Positions 25,539-35,161 of a stretch of DNA of 64,000 nucleotides are shown here, in pieces (position 1 is the first letter of the stretch; each line of letters begins with the position of its first letter). The translations under genes and the position numbers were made by a program. The stretch lies in assembly GCA_937958985.1 (NCBI GenBank), contig CALGLV010000006.1, positions 186,001 through 250,000 of the forward strand. Direction: 5' to 3'. The notes below the pieces were generated by a model. It saw only the letters and a program-made list of their open reading frames with translations, made no database searches and was not told where the DNA came from. The stretch is from an uncultured Aquimarina sp. (GTDB taxonomy: Bacteria; Bacteroidota; Bacteroidia; Flavobacteriales; Flavobacteriaceae).

Positions 25539-27590
25539 TTATTTTTTAAACTTATAATTACCGCCACCAGAAGTTTGTAAAAAATATTCTCCATTTTTTA
25601 TAGTAGAGATATCGATTGTTTCTCCATTGTTATAAAATTTTAGTCGCTTTACAACCTTACCATCAGCATCTACAATTTTAGGAGCTTTACATTCAATGGC
25701 TGGTGATATATTAAGTAAATTACCTCCATGACTAGAAAAAACAGGAGCATTATTTTCAACGTAATTTGCGTTATTTACATCCGAAGAAAATATCTCTGTA
25801 TTAATAACTACTGAGCTTATTTTTCCGCCATCATCAGCAAAACTTACTGTAACCTCATTTTGTTCTTTCAAGTACGACATCGGAATTGGCACAACCAAAG
25901 TACCAAAAAAGAAATCTCTATTGTTTTGATTATAACCAGCCCAATTAGATGGTGTTAAAACATATTCGCCATTTAGCTTTATTACTGGCTTCATATCCGA
26001 AGCTCTAGAACGCCCAAAACTAACTCTTATATTAGCCTTTCCCTTTCCCGTTACTACCTTTTCAAATTCAAATTTAATGGGTGTATTTGCGACTATCGGT
26101 TGTAGTAATTGCTTTGAGTAATTATCATATTCAACAATTGATGTTGCAAATATTGCCTGTTCTGGCACATCACAAATCATCATAAAAGTTTCATGCGGAT
26201 CAATGTCAAGTTGATCAATATGTAAATCAGTATTTGCTTCAGTTAACTCCAAAACTCCATCTTGATCTGCATATAACCTTCTTATAGTGTAGTTTGTTAC
26301 CCTAACTATATCATTGTTCGTGAAACTAAAATTTAGGGTTTGAGTAATATCCGAAAGGTTATTACAAACAATATACCACTTGCCTTTGTTGTAAAATGAG
26401 TTTACTTGTATATCGGGATTATTCGATGATATATAAACCCTTTCTCCTGCTACATCTTCCCAAAACTCGTAAAACTTCACTAAATCTGTGTAAGAATAAG
26501 TGCTTTCAGTTGTTTTTCGAAGTAATGCCCATGGGTGTGGGTTTGCTTTTGGATTATTTTTTACGTCTGAATAAAACTTTTCTTCCTTTCCAAAAACATA
26601 AGGTACTGCCTTTGCAATAGCATTTGGTTTATCCATAAAGGACATCGCAAAATTATTTAAAGATTGCACAATAAATGTGGCGTACTGCGGAGTGTATTGT
26701 GTACCCTTCCAATCAGGAACTTTTAAGCCGTATTCAGTAATTACATGTGGTTTTAATTGATTCCATTTAGAATAGCTGTAACTATCTATTAAATCTAATA
26801 TCGCATCTGTATTACTTCCTGAACAATAATTTAAAGTACCTGAATCTTTATCTAATACATCATATAATTTAGAGGATATAAAGTCTACATCATTACCTGC
26901 TTCGTCTAAAAAAAGCTTGTGCGTTTCTTCCCAATTTTTAAAATTATTCAATTCAAATAAAGGTCTTGAACTACTAAACCCTCCTACTTTTACATTTGGC
27001 AATTCTTTCTTAAAAACCTTAGCTACTGACCCATAAAATTTTGAAATTTGTTTTTTTACCGATATTGGATCTCCTGAAAATAAATAAGCATTTTCAAAAG
27101 GTTCGTCCATAAGTTCATAATACATTGGCTCCTTTGGGAACAACGTTTTTATAAATTCGGCCATTTTTAGCGCTCCTGTTTCCACATTAGCATTTGGATC
27201 AAAAACCTTAAAAGGGATTTTTTGAGTTAAGATAAAATCTGAAGAGCCAAATTTTTTGAACGTTGGATTAGCCTCTATTTCTTTTTGTAATTTTTTTAAA
27301 TTATTCTGAATTTTATTAATTGATGTTGTTTGCAAATTACCACTAGGTTCGGGGCCATATAGATTTTTTGCAGGGTGAGACCCTATTTTTCCAAATATAA
27401 AGTCAGCCTCTTCATTTAATTCTTTATTGGTATACGAAGATTGTAAGCCAAAATATTTATTCCTATCAAGTTTATTAATTTTTCCAATGTATTTTTTTAT
27501 TCCTAAATCAAGTGATAAGGTAGCCTCTTGAGCATACGATGAATAAAAAAAACAAAATAAAGAAATGGAGGTAGCTATTACTGACTTCAT
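25539..27590 (-). CDS. Secreted glycoside hydrolase, GH86-like (agarase/porphyranase family), with T9SS-like tail
   Basis: 683 residues from the ATG at 27590, which gives a clean signal peptide (to YSSYAQ, residue 21); an in-frame TTG 12 nt earlier is rejected. The N-terminal (beta/alpha)8-like part has NKYFGLQSSY, a putative acid/base Glu163 in YYELMDEPFE and a putative nucleophile Glu286 in HVITEYGLK. Their 123-residue spacing is close to that of GH86 enzymes as I know them. Two beta-rich domains follow. The last 48 residues (IVDADGKVVKRL, IDISTIKNGEYFLQ, YKFKK end) resemble a type A type IX secretion sorting domain lacking its first strand. GH86 enzymes cut agarose or porphyran from red algae. 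No SusC/D pair or other glycoside hydrolase gene is adjacent, so it is an orphan. Family call is moderately sure; substrate is not. Confidence 0.7.
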   Translation of the reverse strand: MKSVIATSISLFCFFYSSYAQEATLSLDLGIKKYIGKINKLDRNKYFGLQSSYTNKELNEEADFIFGKIGSHPAKNLYGPEPSGNLQTTSINKIQNNLKKLQKEIEANPTFKKFGSSDFILTQKIPFKVFDPNANVETGALKMAEFIKTLFPKEPMYYELMDEPFENAYLFSGDPISVKKQISKFYGSVAKVFKKELPNVKVGGFSSSRPLFELNNFKNWEETHKLFLDEAGNDVDFISSKLYDVLDKDSGTLNYCSGSNTDAILDLIDSYSYSKWNQLKPHVITEYGLKVPDWKGTQYTPQYATFIVQSLNNFAMSFMDKPNAIAKAVPYVFGKEEKFYSDVKNNPKANPHPWALLRKTTESTYSYTDLVKFYEFWEDVAGERVYISSNNPDIQVNSFYNKGKWYIVCNNLSDITQTLNFSFTNNDIVRVTNYTIRRLYADQDGVLELTEANTDLHIDQLDIDPHETFMMICDVPEQAIFATSIVEYDNYSKQLLQPIVANTPIKFEFEKVVTGKGKANIRVSFGRSRASDMKPVIKLNGEYVLTPSNWAGYNQNNRDFFFGTLVVPIPMSYLKEQNEVTVSFADDGGKISSVVINTEIFSSDVNNANYVENNAPVFSSHGGNLLNISPAIECKAPKIVDADGKVVKRLKFYNNGETIDISTIKNGEYFLQTSGGGNYKFKK

Positions 27591-27638
27591 AGGATATATC
27601 AAATTAAATTAAGCAATATTCTAAAAAATTAGAATAAA

Positions 27639-28079
27639 TTAAAACCAAACTTTCCACGGTATTCTTGAAAGTATCAATAACAGTGCTAATGTATAAAAAA
27701 TTGTCAGAAATTTGAATTTTGGACCTGATACTAACTGTTTTTTATGTTTAGAATAACCAATAGTTATCAATACTGCAGCCAATAACATTACTGTAGGATG
27801 CTCTATATGATAGAGACGTAAATCTGCATTTTTCATAATATCTTTTACAGATACATCATCGTTAAACCATTGAATTCTACTTGAAGTAAAATAAAGAATC
27901 ATTCCAAACAGAAACTGCAAATGTGTTGCTATTAATGTAAGTAATGCCAATCTAAAATCTTTTGGCTGGTACTCCTTTTTTAAAATTGCACCAATTATAA
28001 AATTTACGGTTGCTATTGTGGTTACTATAACCACTATATACGCCCAGTAAGAGTGGATATGTTTTAAAATTGATTCCAT
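27639..28079 (-). CDS. Four-helix membrane protein of unknown function
   Basis: 146 residues with four predicted membrane helices (about 10-30, 44-64, 92-112 and 122-141). Histidines occur near helix ends (KHIHSYW at 6-11, THLQFLF, LYHIEHP), a layout compatible with a b-type haem site but not proof of one. I recall similar Bacteroidetes proteins carried under unrelated names in databases. The gene lies between pgi (74 nt upstream) and the GH86-like gene on the same strand. Without experimental data I would leave it as a conserved membrane protein. Confidence 0.75.
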   Translation of the reverse strand: MESILKHIHSYWAYIVVIVTTIATVNFIIGAILKKEYQPKDFRLALLTLIATHLQFLFGMILYFTSSRIQWFNDDVSVKDIMKNADLRLYHIEHPTVMLLAAVLITIGYSKHKKQLVSGPKFKFLTIFYTLALLLILSRIPWKVWF

Positions 28080-28153
28080 AGTTATTAATTTAGTTTAGAA
28101 GAATAATGTTTGTATAAAAACTAGGTTCACCTAAGCAAACCTAGTTTTTGAAA

Positions 28154-29791
28154 TTAATTTAAGTATGCTTTTAACAACTCGTTAGTAGAGCTATCGTGCT
28201 TTGAAATTGACTTTGAAGTAATTTCTCCCAAAATACTAGTAGCCAGCTGTTTTCCTAGCTCTACACCCCACTGATCGTAGCTATATATATTCCAAACTAC
28301 TCCTTGTACAAAAATACGGTGTTCGTACATTGCTACTAAAGCCCCTAGGCTCTTAGGTGTTAATTTGTCTATCAATAATGTAGTGGTAGGTCTGTTTCCA
28401 GAAAACACTTTAAATGGAGCTAGCTTTGCTATTTCTTTTTCAGAAAGGCTTTTCTCTTTTAATTCAGAAATTACTTCAGCTTCTGTTTTTCCATTCATTA
28501 AAGCTTCCGTTTGTGCAAAAAAGTTAGCCATCAATTTATCGTGATGATCTTTATCCCCAAATAATGAAGATTTAAATCCGATAAATTCTGCCGGAATAAT
28601 TTTAGTACCCTGGTGTATCAACTGAAAAAAAGCATGTTGTGAATTGGTTCCTGCCTCTCCCCAAATAACAGTTCCTGTTTGGTAATTTACAGCATCTCCA
28701 TTCCTATCCACACCTTTACCATTACTTTCCATAATACCTTGTTGTAAATACGCTGGTAAACGGTGTAAATATTGGTTGTATGGAATTATAGCTTCCGTCT
28801 CTACCTCATAAAAATTATTATACCACACGGTTAACAAACCTAAAACAACAGGTATGTTTTCCTCGAACGGTGTGTTTTTGAAGTGTGTATCCATTTCATT
28901 TGCTCCCTGAAGCAATTCGTCGAATTGTTCAAAACCTATGGATAAAGCAACTGATAAACCTACAGCACTCCACAAAGAGAATCTTCCTCCTACCCAATCC
29001 CATAAAGGGAAAATATTTTCTTCTGCAATACCAAATTCCGTTACATTTTTAATGTTACTTGAAACCGCTACAAAATGTTTACTTACATGGGAAGCATCTG
29101 CTTTTTCAATAAACCATGTACGAGCCGTAGTTGCATTTGAAAGTGTTTCTTGCGTAGAAAATGTTTTAGAAACCACAACAAATAAAGTTGTTTCGGGATC
29201 AAAATTCTTTAAATTTTGGTGGATATGATCTCCGTCAACATTTGATATAAAATGAACCTTTAAATGGTTTTTATAATATTCTAATGCTTCCGTAATCATT
29301 ACAGGACCAAGGTCCGATCCTCCAATACCAATATTAACTATATCTGTAATTGACTTACCCGTATACCCTTTATGAGCTCCAGAAATAACCTTATCACAAA
29401 AACCTTTAATTTTTTGTTTTACGGCATCTACTTCAGGCACAACATTAGCACCATCAATAAGTATCGTATCAGTCTTCGGCGCTCTTAATGCCATATGCTG
29501 AACGGCTCTTCCTTCAGTAGCATTAATAGCATCTCCATTATAATAACTGCTAATTGCATCCTTTAAACCTACTTCTTCAGCAAGGTCTACAAGTAACTTC
29601 AAAGTAGTTTCGTCCATTCTGTTTTTTGAAAAATCTACATAAAAATCTTCCCACTTAATAGTCAGTTTTTCACCTCTATTTTTGTCTGAAGCAAATAACT
29701 CTTTTAAATGCGTATTTTTAGTCGCATTAAAGTGATCTTGTAGTGCTTTCCAAGCTTTTGTTTGTGTTGGGTTTTGTGACGGTAATGCCAT
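28154..29791 (-). CDS. pgi: Glucose-6-phosphate isomerase
   Basis: 545 residues. It interconverts glucose 6-phosphate and fructose 6-phosphate in cytoplasmic glycolysis. The two PGI signatures are present: [16 protein letters not shown] and the C-terminal segment around [13 protein letters not shown]. The catalytic Glu/His stretches MESNGKGVD and [15 protein letters not shown] are intact. The start at 29791 ([14 protein letters not shown]) is the usual N terminus of Bacteroidetes PGI. The upstream M23 peptidase gene reads 65 nt into pgi in another frame, so the two genes are tightly coupled even though their jobs differ. Confidence 0.97.
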   Translation of the reverse strand: MALPSQNPTQTKAWKALQDHFNATKNTHLKELFASDKNRGEKLTIKWEDFYVDFSKNRMDETTLKLLVDLAEEVGLKDAISSYYNGDAINATEGRAVQHMALRAPKTDTILIDGANVVPEVDAVKQKIKGFCDKVISGAHKGYTGKSITDIVNIGIGGSDLGPVMITEALEYYKNHLKVHFISNVDGDHIHQNLKNFDPETTLFVVVSKTFSTQETLSNATTARTWFIEKADASHVSKHFVAVSSNIKNVTEFGIAEENIFPLWDWVGGRFSLWSAVGLSVALSIGFEQFDELLQGANEMDTHFKNTPFEENIPVVLGLLTVWYNNFYEVETEAIIPYNQYLHRLPAYLQQGIMESNGKGVDRNGDAVNYQTGTVIWGEAGTNSQHAFFQLIHQGTKIIPAEFIGFKSSLFGDKDHHDKLMANFFAQTEALMNGKTEAEVISELKEKSLSEKEIAKLAPFKVFSGNRPTTTLLIDKLTPKSLGALVAMYEHRIFVQGVVWNIYSYDQWGVELGKQLATSILGEITSKSISKHDSSTNELLKAYLN

Positions 29792-31046
29792 TGTCTATTT
29801 CAATTTTAGTATTAGGGTAAGTTATGGAATCTAAGCTATATTTTAGGGGTTTTATAAATCTAAAATAATCTTGTTTATATTTTTCTTCTAGGTTTTTAGC
29901 ACTTGGTAATTTTTGTCGGTAAGGGTCGCGTTGTTTTCCGTTTACCCAAAAACGATAACATACATGCGGCCCTGTAGCCAAACCTGTACTACCCACTTTA
30001 CCAATCACTTGGCCTTGCTTTACAAACTGCCCTTTTTTTACTAAAATTTTGGACATGTGTAAGTATTGTGTGCTGTATTTTCTGTTGTGTTTAATTTTTA
30101 CATACCGTCCATTACCCGAGGTATACCCTGCTTTAATAACCGTTCCGTTAGCGGTAGAAAGTATTGGCGTTCCTCTTGGAGCTGCATAGTCTGTACCTTT
30201 ATGTGCTTTCCATCGTTTTTGAACAGGATGAAAACGACGAGGAGAAAAACGTGATGAAATTCTACTAAATTTCAACGGGGCTTTTAAGAAAAAACTTTGT
30301 AATGATTTTGCATTTTCATCATAAAAAGAGCGTTCTAATTGTTGGGCTTCATTTTCAACACCGTACTCAAAAGCATAAAATGGAGATCCCGCATGTTCAA
30401 AAACAGCTGCTTCCACATCTTTAATACCAACAAAGGTACCGTCTTCCAAATATTGTTCGTTATAAATTACTTTAAAACGATCTCCCTTTTGTATTTTAAA
30501 AAAATCAATACTCCATTGATACACGCCCGAAAGTAAATGCGTTAAATACGCAGAAGAGCCCGCATCTTCAATAGCTTTAGACAATGAGCTATTAATAACA
30601 CCACTCATTTTACTTCTTCTTGTTAAAACCTTTTTAGATTTGTTTTCCGCATAAATCGAATCTTCGATATGAAGTACAGTATACTTAACTTTGTTTTTTT
30701 GATAAATAAATGCCTCTATAGCACTGGGGTTATCTTTGCATTTTAAAATAGTATATGGTTTCCCTGAAGTAATTCGGGCTACGTTAAAACTGTCTTTAAC
30801 AGAGTTTACTATTTCAAATACTTTAGATCGCTTAACACCATGCGCATCTAACAATCCACCAAAACTATCGCCATTATGAATGGTATCGGATACCACTTCA
30901 AAATCGTTTAAAATATAACCGTACTTTTCTTTTAGAACTTCTTTTTTGACTTCTTGTGGAATCTTTGCTTGTAAAGCTGATTTCTTTTCACAGGAAAAAA
31001 ACAATGTGCTACACACTGAAATTAACAAACAAAATCTCAACATCAT
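29727..31046 (-). CDS. M23 family metallopeptidase lipoprotein
   Basis: About 439 residues from the ATG at 31046; a GTG 15 nt earlier (31061) is also possible and would overlap the upstream gene by 11 nt. A lipoprotein signal ends at LFFSC. A long N-terminal part with a LysM/OapA-like segment ([22 protein letters not shown]) leads to a LytM domain (about 290-400). Its zinc residues are intact: H-x3-D in [10 protein letters not shown] and the HxH-type ligand in TQYLHMSK. It should cut peptide cross-bridges of peptidoglycan in the periplasm. The C terminus extends 65 nt over the start of pgi. Upstream neighbours are the tryptophan dioxygenase-like and DUF3108 genes, with which it forms an operon. 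Confidence 0.9.
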   Translation of the reverse strand: MMLRFCLLISVCSTLFFSCEKKSALQAKIPQEVKKEVLKEKYGYILNDFEVVSDTIHNGDSFGGLLDAHGVKRSKVFEIVNSVKDSFNVARITSGKPYTILKCKDNPSAIEAFIYQKNKVKYTVLHIEDSIYAENKSKKVLTRRSKMSGVINSSLSKAIEDAGSSAYLTHLLSGVYQWSIDFFKIQKGDRFKVIYNEQYLEDGTFVGIKDVEAAVFEHAGSPFYAFEYGVENEAQQLERSFYDENAKSLQSFFLKAPLKFSRISSRFSPRRFHPVQKRWKAHKGTDYAAPRGTPILSTANGTVIKAGYTSGNGRYVKIKHNRKYSTQYLHMSKILVKKGQFVKQGQVIGKVGSTGLATGPHVCYRFWVNGKQRDPYRQKLPSAKNLEEKYKQDYFRFIKPLKYSLDSITYPNTKIEIDNGITVTKPNTNKSLESTTRSL

Positions 31047-31050
31047 CTCC

Positions 31051-32022
31051 TTACTTTTCACTATTTACTAATTCCTCTACCCATGATTTGCCCCAATTAA
31101 GCAATTCCTCCGAAGTCCATAAACTTGGAAAAAAACTTAATTTCTGAAACGTAGGAGGCAAAAACTGCTTCCAATTGGTTCCGCCTGTTGCTTTTAAATC
31201 ATCCTTACTATGATCTTTACTTAAATATTTATAAGCTGTTTTATAATGTGCTAAGCCCCAATTAACATTTATATTTTCATCTAATTTCCGCATTTCACCA
31301 ATTAAATCTTCATTTTCTCGGTCTTTTTTTGAAAGCCTTAGGTAACTATGATAAATAGTGTTTTCTTTCAATTCGTTTGAAATACGCAACAATCTAGGGT
31401 TATATCTTTCTTCAAATTGCCTTAACGTTAATGTCTTTTCACCTGTAACAGCATCAGTTGCACCATTTTTCCAATACAGCTCCTCATAAACTTCTTTAAT
31501 AGATGAGTGTTCAGAATACTTATTACGGCACTCTTGATTCACTAAATTATATAGTGGCGTAGCATAAATTTCAATCATTCTAAATTGAACTGATTGAAAA
31601 CCACTTGCTGGTATTAGAGACATTCTAAATTTAAGGAATTGGTCTTTATCCATTCCGTTTTTCATAACCTCAAAAGAACTGATTAAGGCCTCTACATAAC
31701 AATTTATTCGTCTAATTTTAGTGAATAATATTTCTGAATTTAGAGATTCATCTCCTACAATTTGCTTCATTTCATGTAAAATTAACTTGAAATAAAGTTC
31801 TGTTATTTGGTGGTATGTAATGAAAATTTCTTCGTCAGGAAAATGTGTTTTCGGAACCTGTAAACTCAACAAAACATCTAAATGTATGTAGTCCCAATAC
31901 GTTAGGTAACGATCATATAAAAGTCCGTCTAAATACGACCCTAAGTCTTGCCCTGAATTTTTAAATTTCTCTTCTAATAGTTTAACTCTATCAGTAATTT
32001 CTGGCTTCAAGGCATCACTCAT
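31051..32022 (-). CDS. Tryptophan 2,3-dioxygenase family protein
   Basis: 323 residues. The N-terminal half has family features: LTYWDYIHLDVLLSLQ, then DEEIFITYHQITELYFKLILHEM with the substrate-pocket His and Arg/Tyr region. Near the C terminus a His in VNWGLAHYKTAYKYL fits the haem-ligand position. The following Gly-rich loop reads KATGGTNWKQFLPP instead of the canonical GTGGSSGxxYL. The enzyme would oxidise tryptophan to N-formylkynurenine using haem. The divergent loop leaves room for another indole substrate. It lies 2 nt from the DUF3108 gene and next to an M23 peptidase gene; no kynurenine-pathway gene is nearby. Confidence 0.85.
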   Translation of the reverse strand: MSDALKPEITDRVKLLEEKFKNSGQDLGSYLDGLLYDRYLTYWDYIHLDVLLSLQVPKTHFPDEEIFITYHQITELYFKLILHEMKQIVGDESLNSEILFTKIRRINCYVEALISSFEVMKNGMDKDQFLKFRMSLIPASGFQSVQFRMIEIYATPLYNLVNQECRNKYSEHSSIKEVYEELYWKNGATDAVTGEKTLTLRQFEERYNPRLLRISNELKENTIYHSYLRLSKKDRENEDLIGEMRKLDENINVNWGLAHYKTAYKYLSKDHSKDDLKATGGTNWKQFLPPTFQKLSFFPSLWTSEELLNWGKSWVEELVNSEK

Positions 32023-32024
32023 TT

Positions 32025-32807
32025 CTAATCTACTTTTTCTAATGGATATTTTAATCCATCATATTTATTTAAAACCGCCGACAATGTTCCTACAGCTAAA
32101 TCTGCAGAAATTTTAACGGGAATCAAATTTTCATCTTTACTTATCCAAACGCTTAAGCTTTCTTCTTCTTTAAATACTCTTTCGGCCATTACCGATGGTC
32201 TAAAGCGAAGGCATTTTATTTTGCCAAATTTAGTACGAATGATTTCCTCTCCCAAATACTTCAACTTAAAATTATAATTTTCTTCATCAAAAAACATAGT
32301 TAACTGTTCCTCGTCTCCAATTTTCAAGTGATTAATATCAATTACGTTTCTTAAGTAGTAAAATGATGAGATCATATCATGAATATTCTCTGAAGTATCA
32401 AATTGCTTTGTGGTTTTATGTTTCCTGTTATTTACTATTGCTTTATTGTTTGTTTGGTCAAAATCTATAATAATATCTTTTTTATATCCTCCTTCATTTA
32501 TATCTCTAACAAACCTATAAGGGCGATAGGTTGCCGTATCCATATAAGTTTCATAACGATCTCTTATTTTAAAGAAGAAACTTAAAAACTTCGAAGATTT
32601 ACCTTCTCCTACAATATGATAAACAGGCTTCCCATTAAGAACTTCCTTTTGATTGGTTAATGTTGCCGTACTTGTATTAAAGCTTAAGTATTTAATTTTA
32701 AATTCCAGAAATTCATTTTCAGAAAAAACACATTCATTAGCTGTGTTTTGTGCTGACACAGACAAGAAACTCAATAACGATAAAAATAAATATATACTAA
32801 ATTTCAT
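32025..32807 (-). CDS. DUF3108 family secreted protein
   Basis: 260 residues. A signal peptide ends at SVSAQ (residue 19). The body matches DUF3108: ECVFSENEFLEFKIKYLSFNTSTATL opens the fold, with GKSSKFLSFFFKIRDRYETYMD, KHKTTKQFDTSENIHDMISSFYYLRN and a final LSVWISKDENLIPVKISADLAVGT. The predicted fold is a periplasmic beta-barrel-like lipocalin-type sandwich of unknown function. The tryptophan dioxygenase-like gene follows after 2 nt and an M23 peptidase after that; the linkage suggests a common transcript starting here, 86 nt downstream of the patatin gene. Confidence 0.88.
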   Translation of the reverse strand: MKFSIYLFLSLLSFLSVSAQNTANECVFSENEFLEFKIKYLSFNTSTATLTNQKEVLNGKPVYHIVGEGKSSKFLSFFFKIRDRYETYMDTATYRPYRFVRDINEGGYKKDIIIDFDQTNNKAIVNNRKHKTTKQFDTSENIHDMISSFYYLRNVIDINHLKIGDEEQLTMFFDEENYNFKLKYLGEEIIRTKFGKIKCLRFRPSVMAERVFKEEESLSVWISKDENLIPVKISADLAVGTLSAVLNKYDGLKYPLEKVD

Positions 32808-32893
32808 AAGCTTTGACGTATAAGTTTACTGAAAATAAACCAACTATCATTCCAAATTTAAATAAAAGGAACCCTTCAACAAAATATAAAACT

Positions 32894-35134
32894 TTAAAAC
32901 CAATAACCAACACTAACAAAAACTTGATCTTGAGTATTTGGATCTGGGGAAAAAGCATATTTCAATTGAATTGGCCCAACAATAGACTCATAACCGTACC
33001 CTATGGCGTATCCTGAAAAACCAACCCTTTGAAACCAATCTTTAATATTAAAAATTCGACTGCCTATGTTTGCGAAATTTGCAGAAGCATTAACATGGTG
33101 CTTTTCAAAAAAAACATAATCTGCAGTAAAAGCAGACTTTACAAAACTATCGCCAGATAATTCAAAAAAATCTCTTCCGTAAAAAGGAATTTGATTATTA
33201 ATTATTTTAGCTCCAAATCCTCCTAAAAAAAAGTCTAATGAATTGATACCTTCAGATCTCCCTAAACGAATACCGCCTGCTAATTCTGTTAACAAAGAAA
33301 ATCTTTTTCCGAAAGATTTCGCATAAATAAAATTTGTTTTAGCAATGGCAAACTCATCAAATTCATCTTCGGATTGAGAAGAAAAGGGGTATGCTTTAAA
33401 ACTTCCATCAAAAAACAGGCCTTCCGACGGAAAATATTTATCGTCTAAACTATCAAATTTTATATCCGAAAAAAAACCGTAAAAATTCACATCTTCAAAT
33501 ACGGTGCCTGTTAAAGCAGTGGCGTCTATATCAATAGTTTCAGTATCTACACTAAGCCATTTTTGCTCCAAACCCACCCGAAAAGCAAAAGTTTCGTTTA
33601 GCAAAGTCTCCAAATACAATTGAGTTGAAAGGTCCTGATATTCTAAATCTATTGTGTTTACAGGTATATCGGGTAAATCCCTCCTATCTCTAGCTGTGGC
33701 ATAATCAAAGGCAATATCGAATTTAGAATAATAGTTCCGTAAACCTATACTCCAATAATTACCCTTATCAATATAATATTCCAAAGCATATCGTGGTGAA
33801 TCTCCTAAAATAGCATCCAAAGACAATACGTCATTTTGAAATAGTAATTTTTTTCGTGTGTAATTAATAATTGCTGCTGATTTATATAAATCGTCATAAT
33901 GCAAACCAAACTTAAAATAACTTTTGGTTTCTACTTCCTTAACTTCTAGCTCTAATCTGTTTTTTTGCAACGAATCCTTAACTATGTTATATCGTATGGT
34001 TTGAAAATTTTTTGTCGCATATAAATTATCTAAACCTCTATTAAGTTTTTCTAAACTTATTTTTGAAGGTACCCTTAAGCCCATTTTACCTTTTACGTAT
34101 GCTCTACTGTAATTATTGTTATTGTTTATTTTAACCTCATCAATCTGCAATTTGTGAATTGGTTTTATTTTTTCTTCCGCTTTTAAATATTTTTTTTGAG
34201 AAGCTGCTATTTGTTTCAATCGCTCTAATTGAATTCGCGCTTTTGCTTCTCCTTCCTTTATAATTTCTTCCCCTTTATCAAAACCTACTACTGAAAATCG
34301 TTTTATATCAGGGCGAATAAAAACATCGGTTAGTTTCTTTTTAGCCTCCATGGCTTCAATAGTTTTAAAATTACTTATTTGAAGCATTATATCGGTAATC
34401 GAACTCATTTCGGATCGGGTCATTAGTGAATCCTGAACATCCACACCAATAACTAATTCTACACCTCGTTTCCTTATTTCTTCTACAGGGTAATTATCTG
34501 TAACCCCTCCATCTGTTATTAATTTTCCTTTGTATAAAACCGGACTATAAACAGAAGGCAAGGCTCCACTTGCAGCGACTACTTCTGGTAAATTTCCAGA
34601 ATCAAAAACCAAGCCCTCTCCCGTTTCAATATCGGTTGCAGTACAAAAAAAAGGCACTGGTAATTTCGAAAAATCTTTAATATGCCGAACGTGAGTAGTT
34701 ACTTTTGAATAAAAATTATAAAAATTTTGACCGTTTGAAATCCCTTTGGGCAGACTAATTTTTCCTTTTACAATGGGTAGCGTTAGTGCATACTTTTCAG
34801 CATCCTCTTTCTCGTAAAAAGTTTTCGAGTTTCGTGGTAATTTATCCTGTATTAATTTACTAAAATCTACGGAATGAAATAATGAATCTAACTGTTTGCC
34901 TGAATAACCTGAAGCATATAAGCCGCCCACCATTGCCCCCATGCTAGAGCCTGCAATATAATCTAATCGAATACCGACTTCATCAATCACTTTTAATACT
35001 CCAATATGCGCTAATCCTTTTGCACCACCACCACTGAGCACTAAACCTACTTTTAAATCTTTGGGTTGTTTTTCTTGCGAAAGCATCACCATGAAGGGTA
35101 GCATAAAAAAAAGAATTTTTAAAACTGGTTTCAT
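32894..35134 (-). CDS. Patatin-like phospholipase with C-terminal outer-membrane barrel
   Basis: 746 residues. After a signal peptide (about 1-22) the patatin domain has the oxyanion loop GGGAKG, the nucleophile Ser in GSSMG (AGSSMGAMVGG) and the catalytic Asp in DGGVTDNYP. A POTRA-like stretch (about 345-425) and a 16-strand-type surface antigen/BamA-like barrel follow, ending VSVGYWF. This is the PlpD-type autotransporter layout (type Vd), in which the lipase is carried to the cell surface by its own barrel. It would hydrolyse phospholipid acyl esters. The gene is 27 nt behind uvrC on the same strand and probably shares its transcript. Confidence 0.93.
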   Translation of the reverse strand: MKPVLKILFFMLPFMVMLSQEKQPKDLKVGLVLSGGGAKGLAHIGVLKVIDEVGIRLDYIAGSSMGAMVGGLYASGYSGKQLDSLFHSVDFSKLIQDKLPRNSKTFYEKEDAEKYALTLPIVKGKISLPKGISNGQNFYNFYSKVTTHVRHIKDFSKLPVPFFCTATDIETGEGLVFDSGNLPEVVAASGALPSVYSPVLYKGKLITDGGVTDNYPVEEIRKRGVELVIGVDVQDSLMTRSEMSSITDIMLQISNFKTIEAMEAKKKLTDVFIRPDIKRFSVVGFDKGEEIIKEGEAKARIQLERLKQIAASQKKYLKAEEKIKPIHKLQIDEVKINNNNNYSRAYVKGKMGLRVPSKISLEKLNRGLDNLYATKNFQTIRYNIVKDSLQKNRLELEVKEVETKSYFKFGLHYDDLYKSAAIINYTRKKLLFQNDVLSLDAILGDSPRYALEYYIDKGNYWSIGLRNYYSKFDIAFDYATARDRRDLPDIPVNTIDLEYQDLSTQLYLETLLNETFAFRVGLEQKWLSVDTETIDIDATALTGTVFEDVNFYGFFSDIKFDSLDDKYFPSEGLFFDGSFKAYPFSSQSEDEFDEFAIAKTNFIYAKSFGKRFSLLTELAGGIRLGRSEGINSLDFFLGGFGAKIINNQIPFYGRDFFELSGDSFVKSAFTADYVFFEKHHVNASANFANIGSRIFNIKDWFQRVGFSGYAIGYGYESIVGPIQLKYAFSPDPNTQDQVFVSVGYWF

Positions 35135-35161
35135 GATAGTTGGTTTACTCTGCTAAAATTA

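Noticed and set aside
31043..31056. AAGGAG Shine-Dalgarno-like sequence before the M23 peptidase ATG codons
   Set aside because: It touches the first ATG directly and is only 3 nt from the second, and other genes here lack such sites; likely coincidence, though it makes the exact start uncertain.
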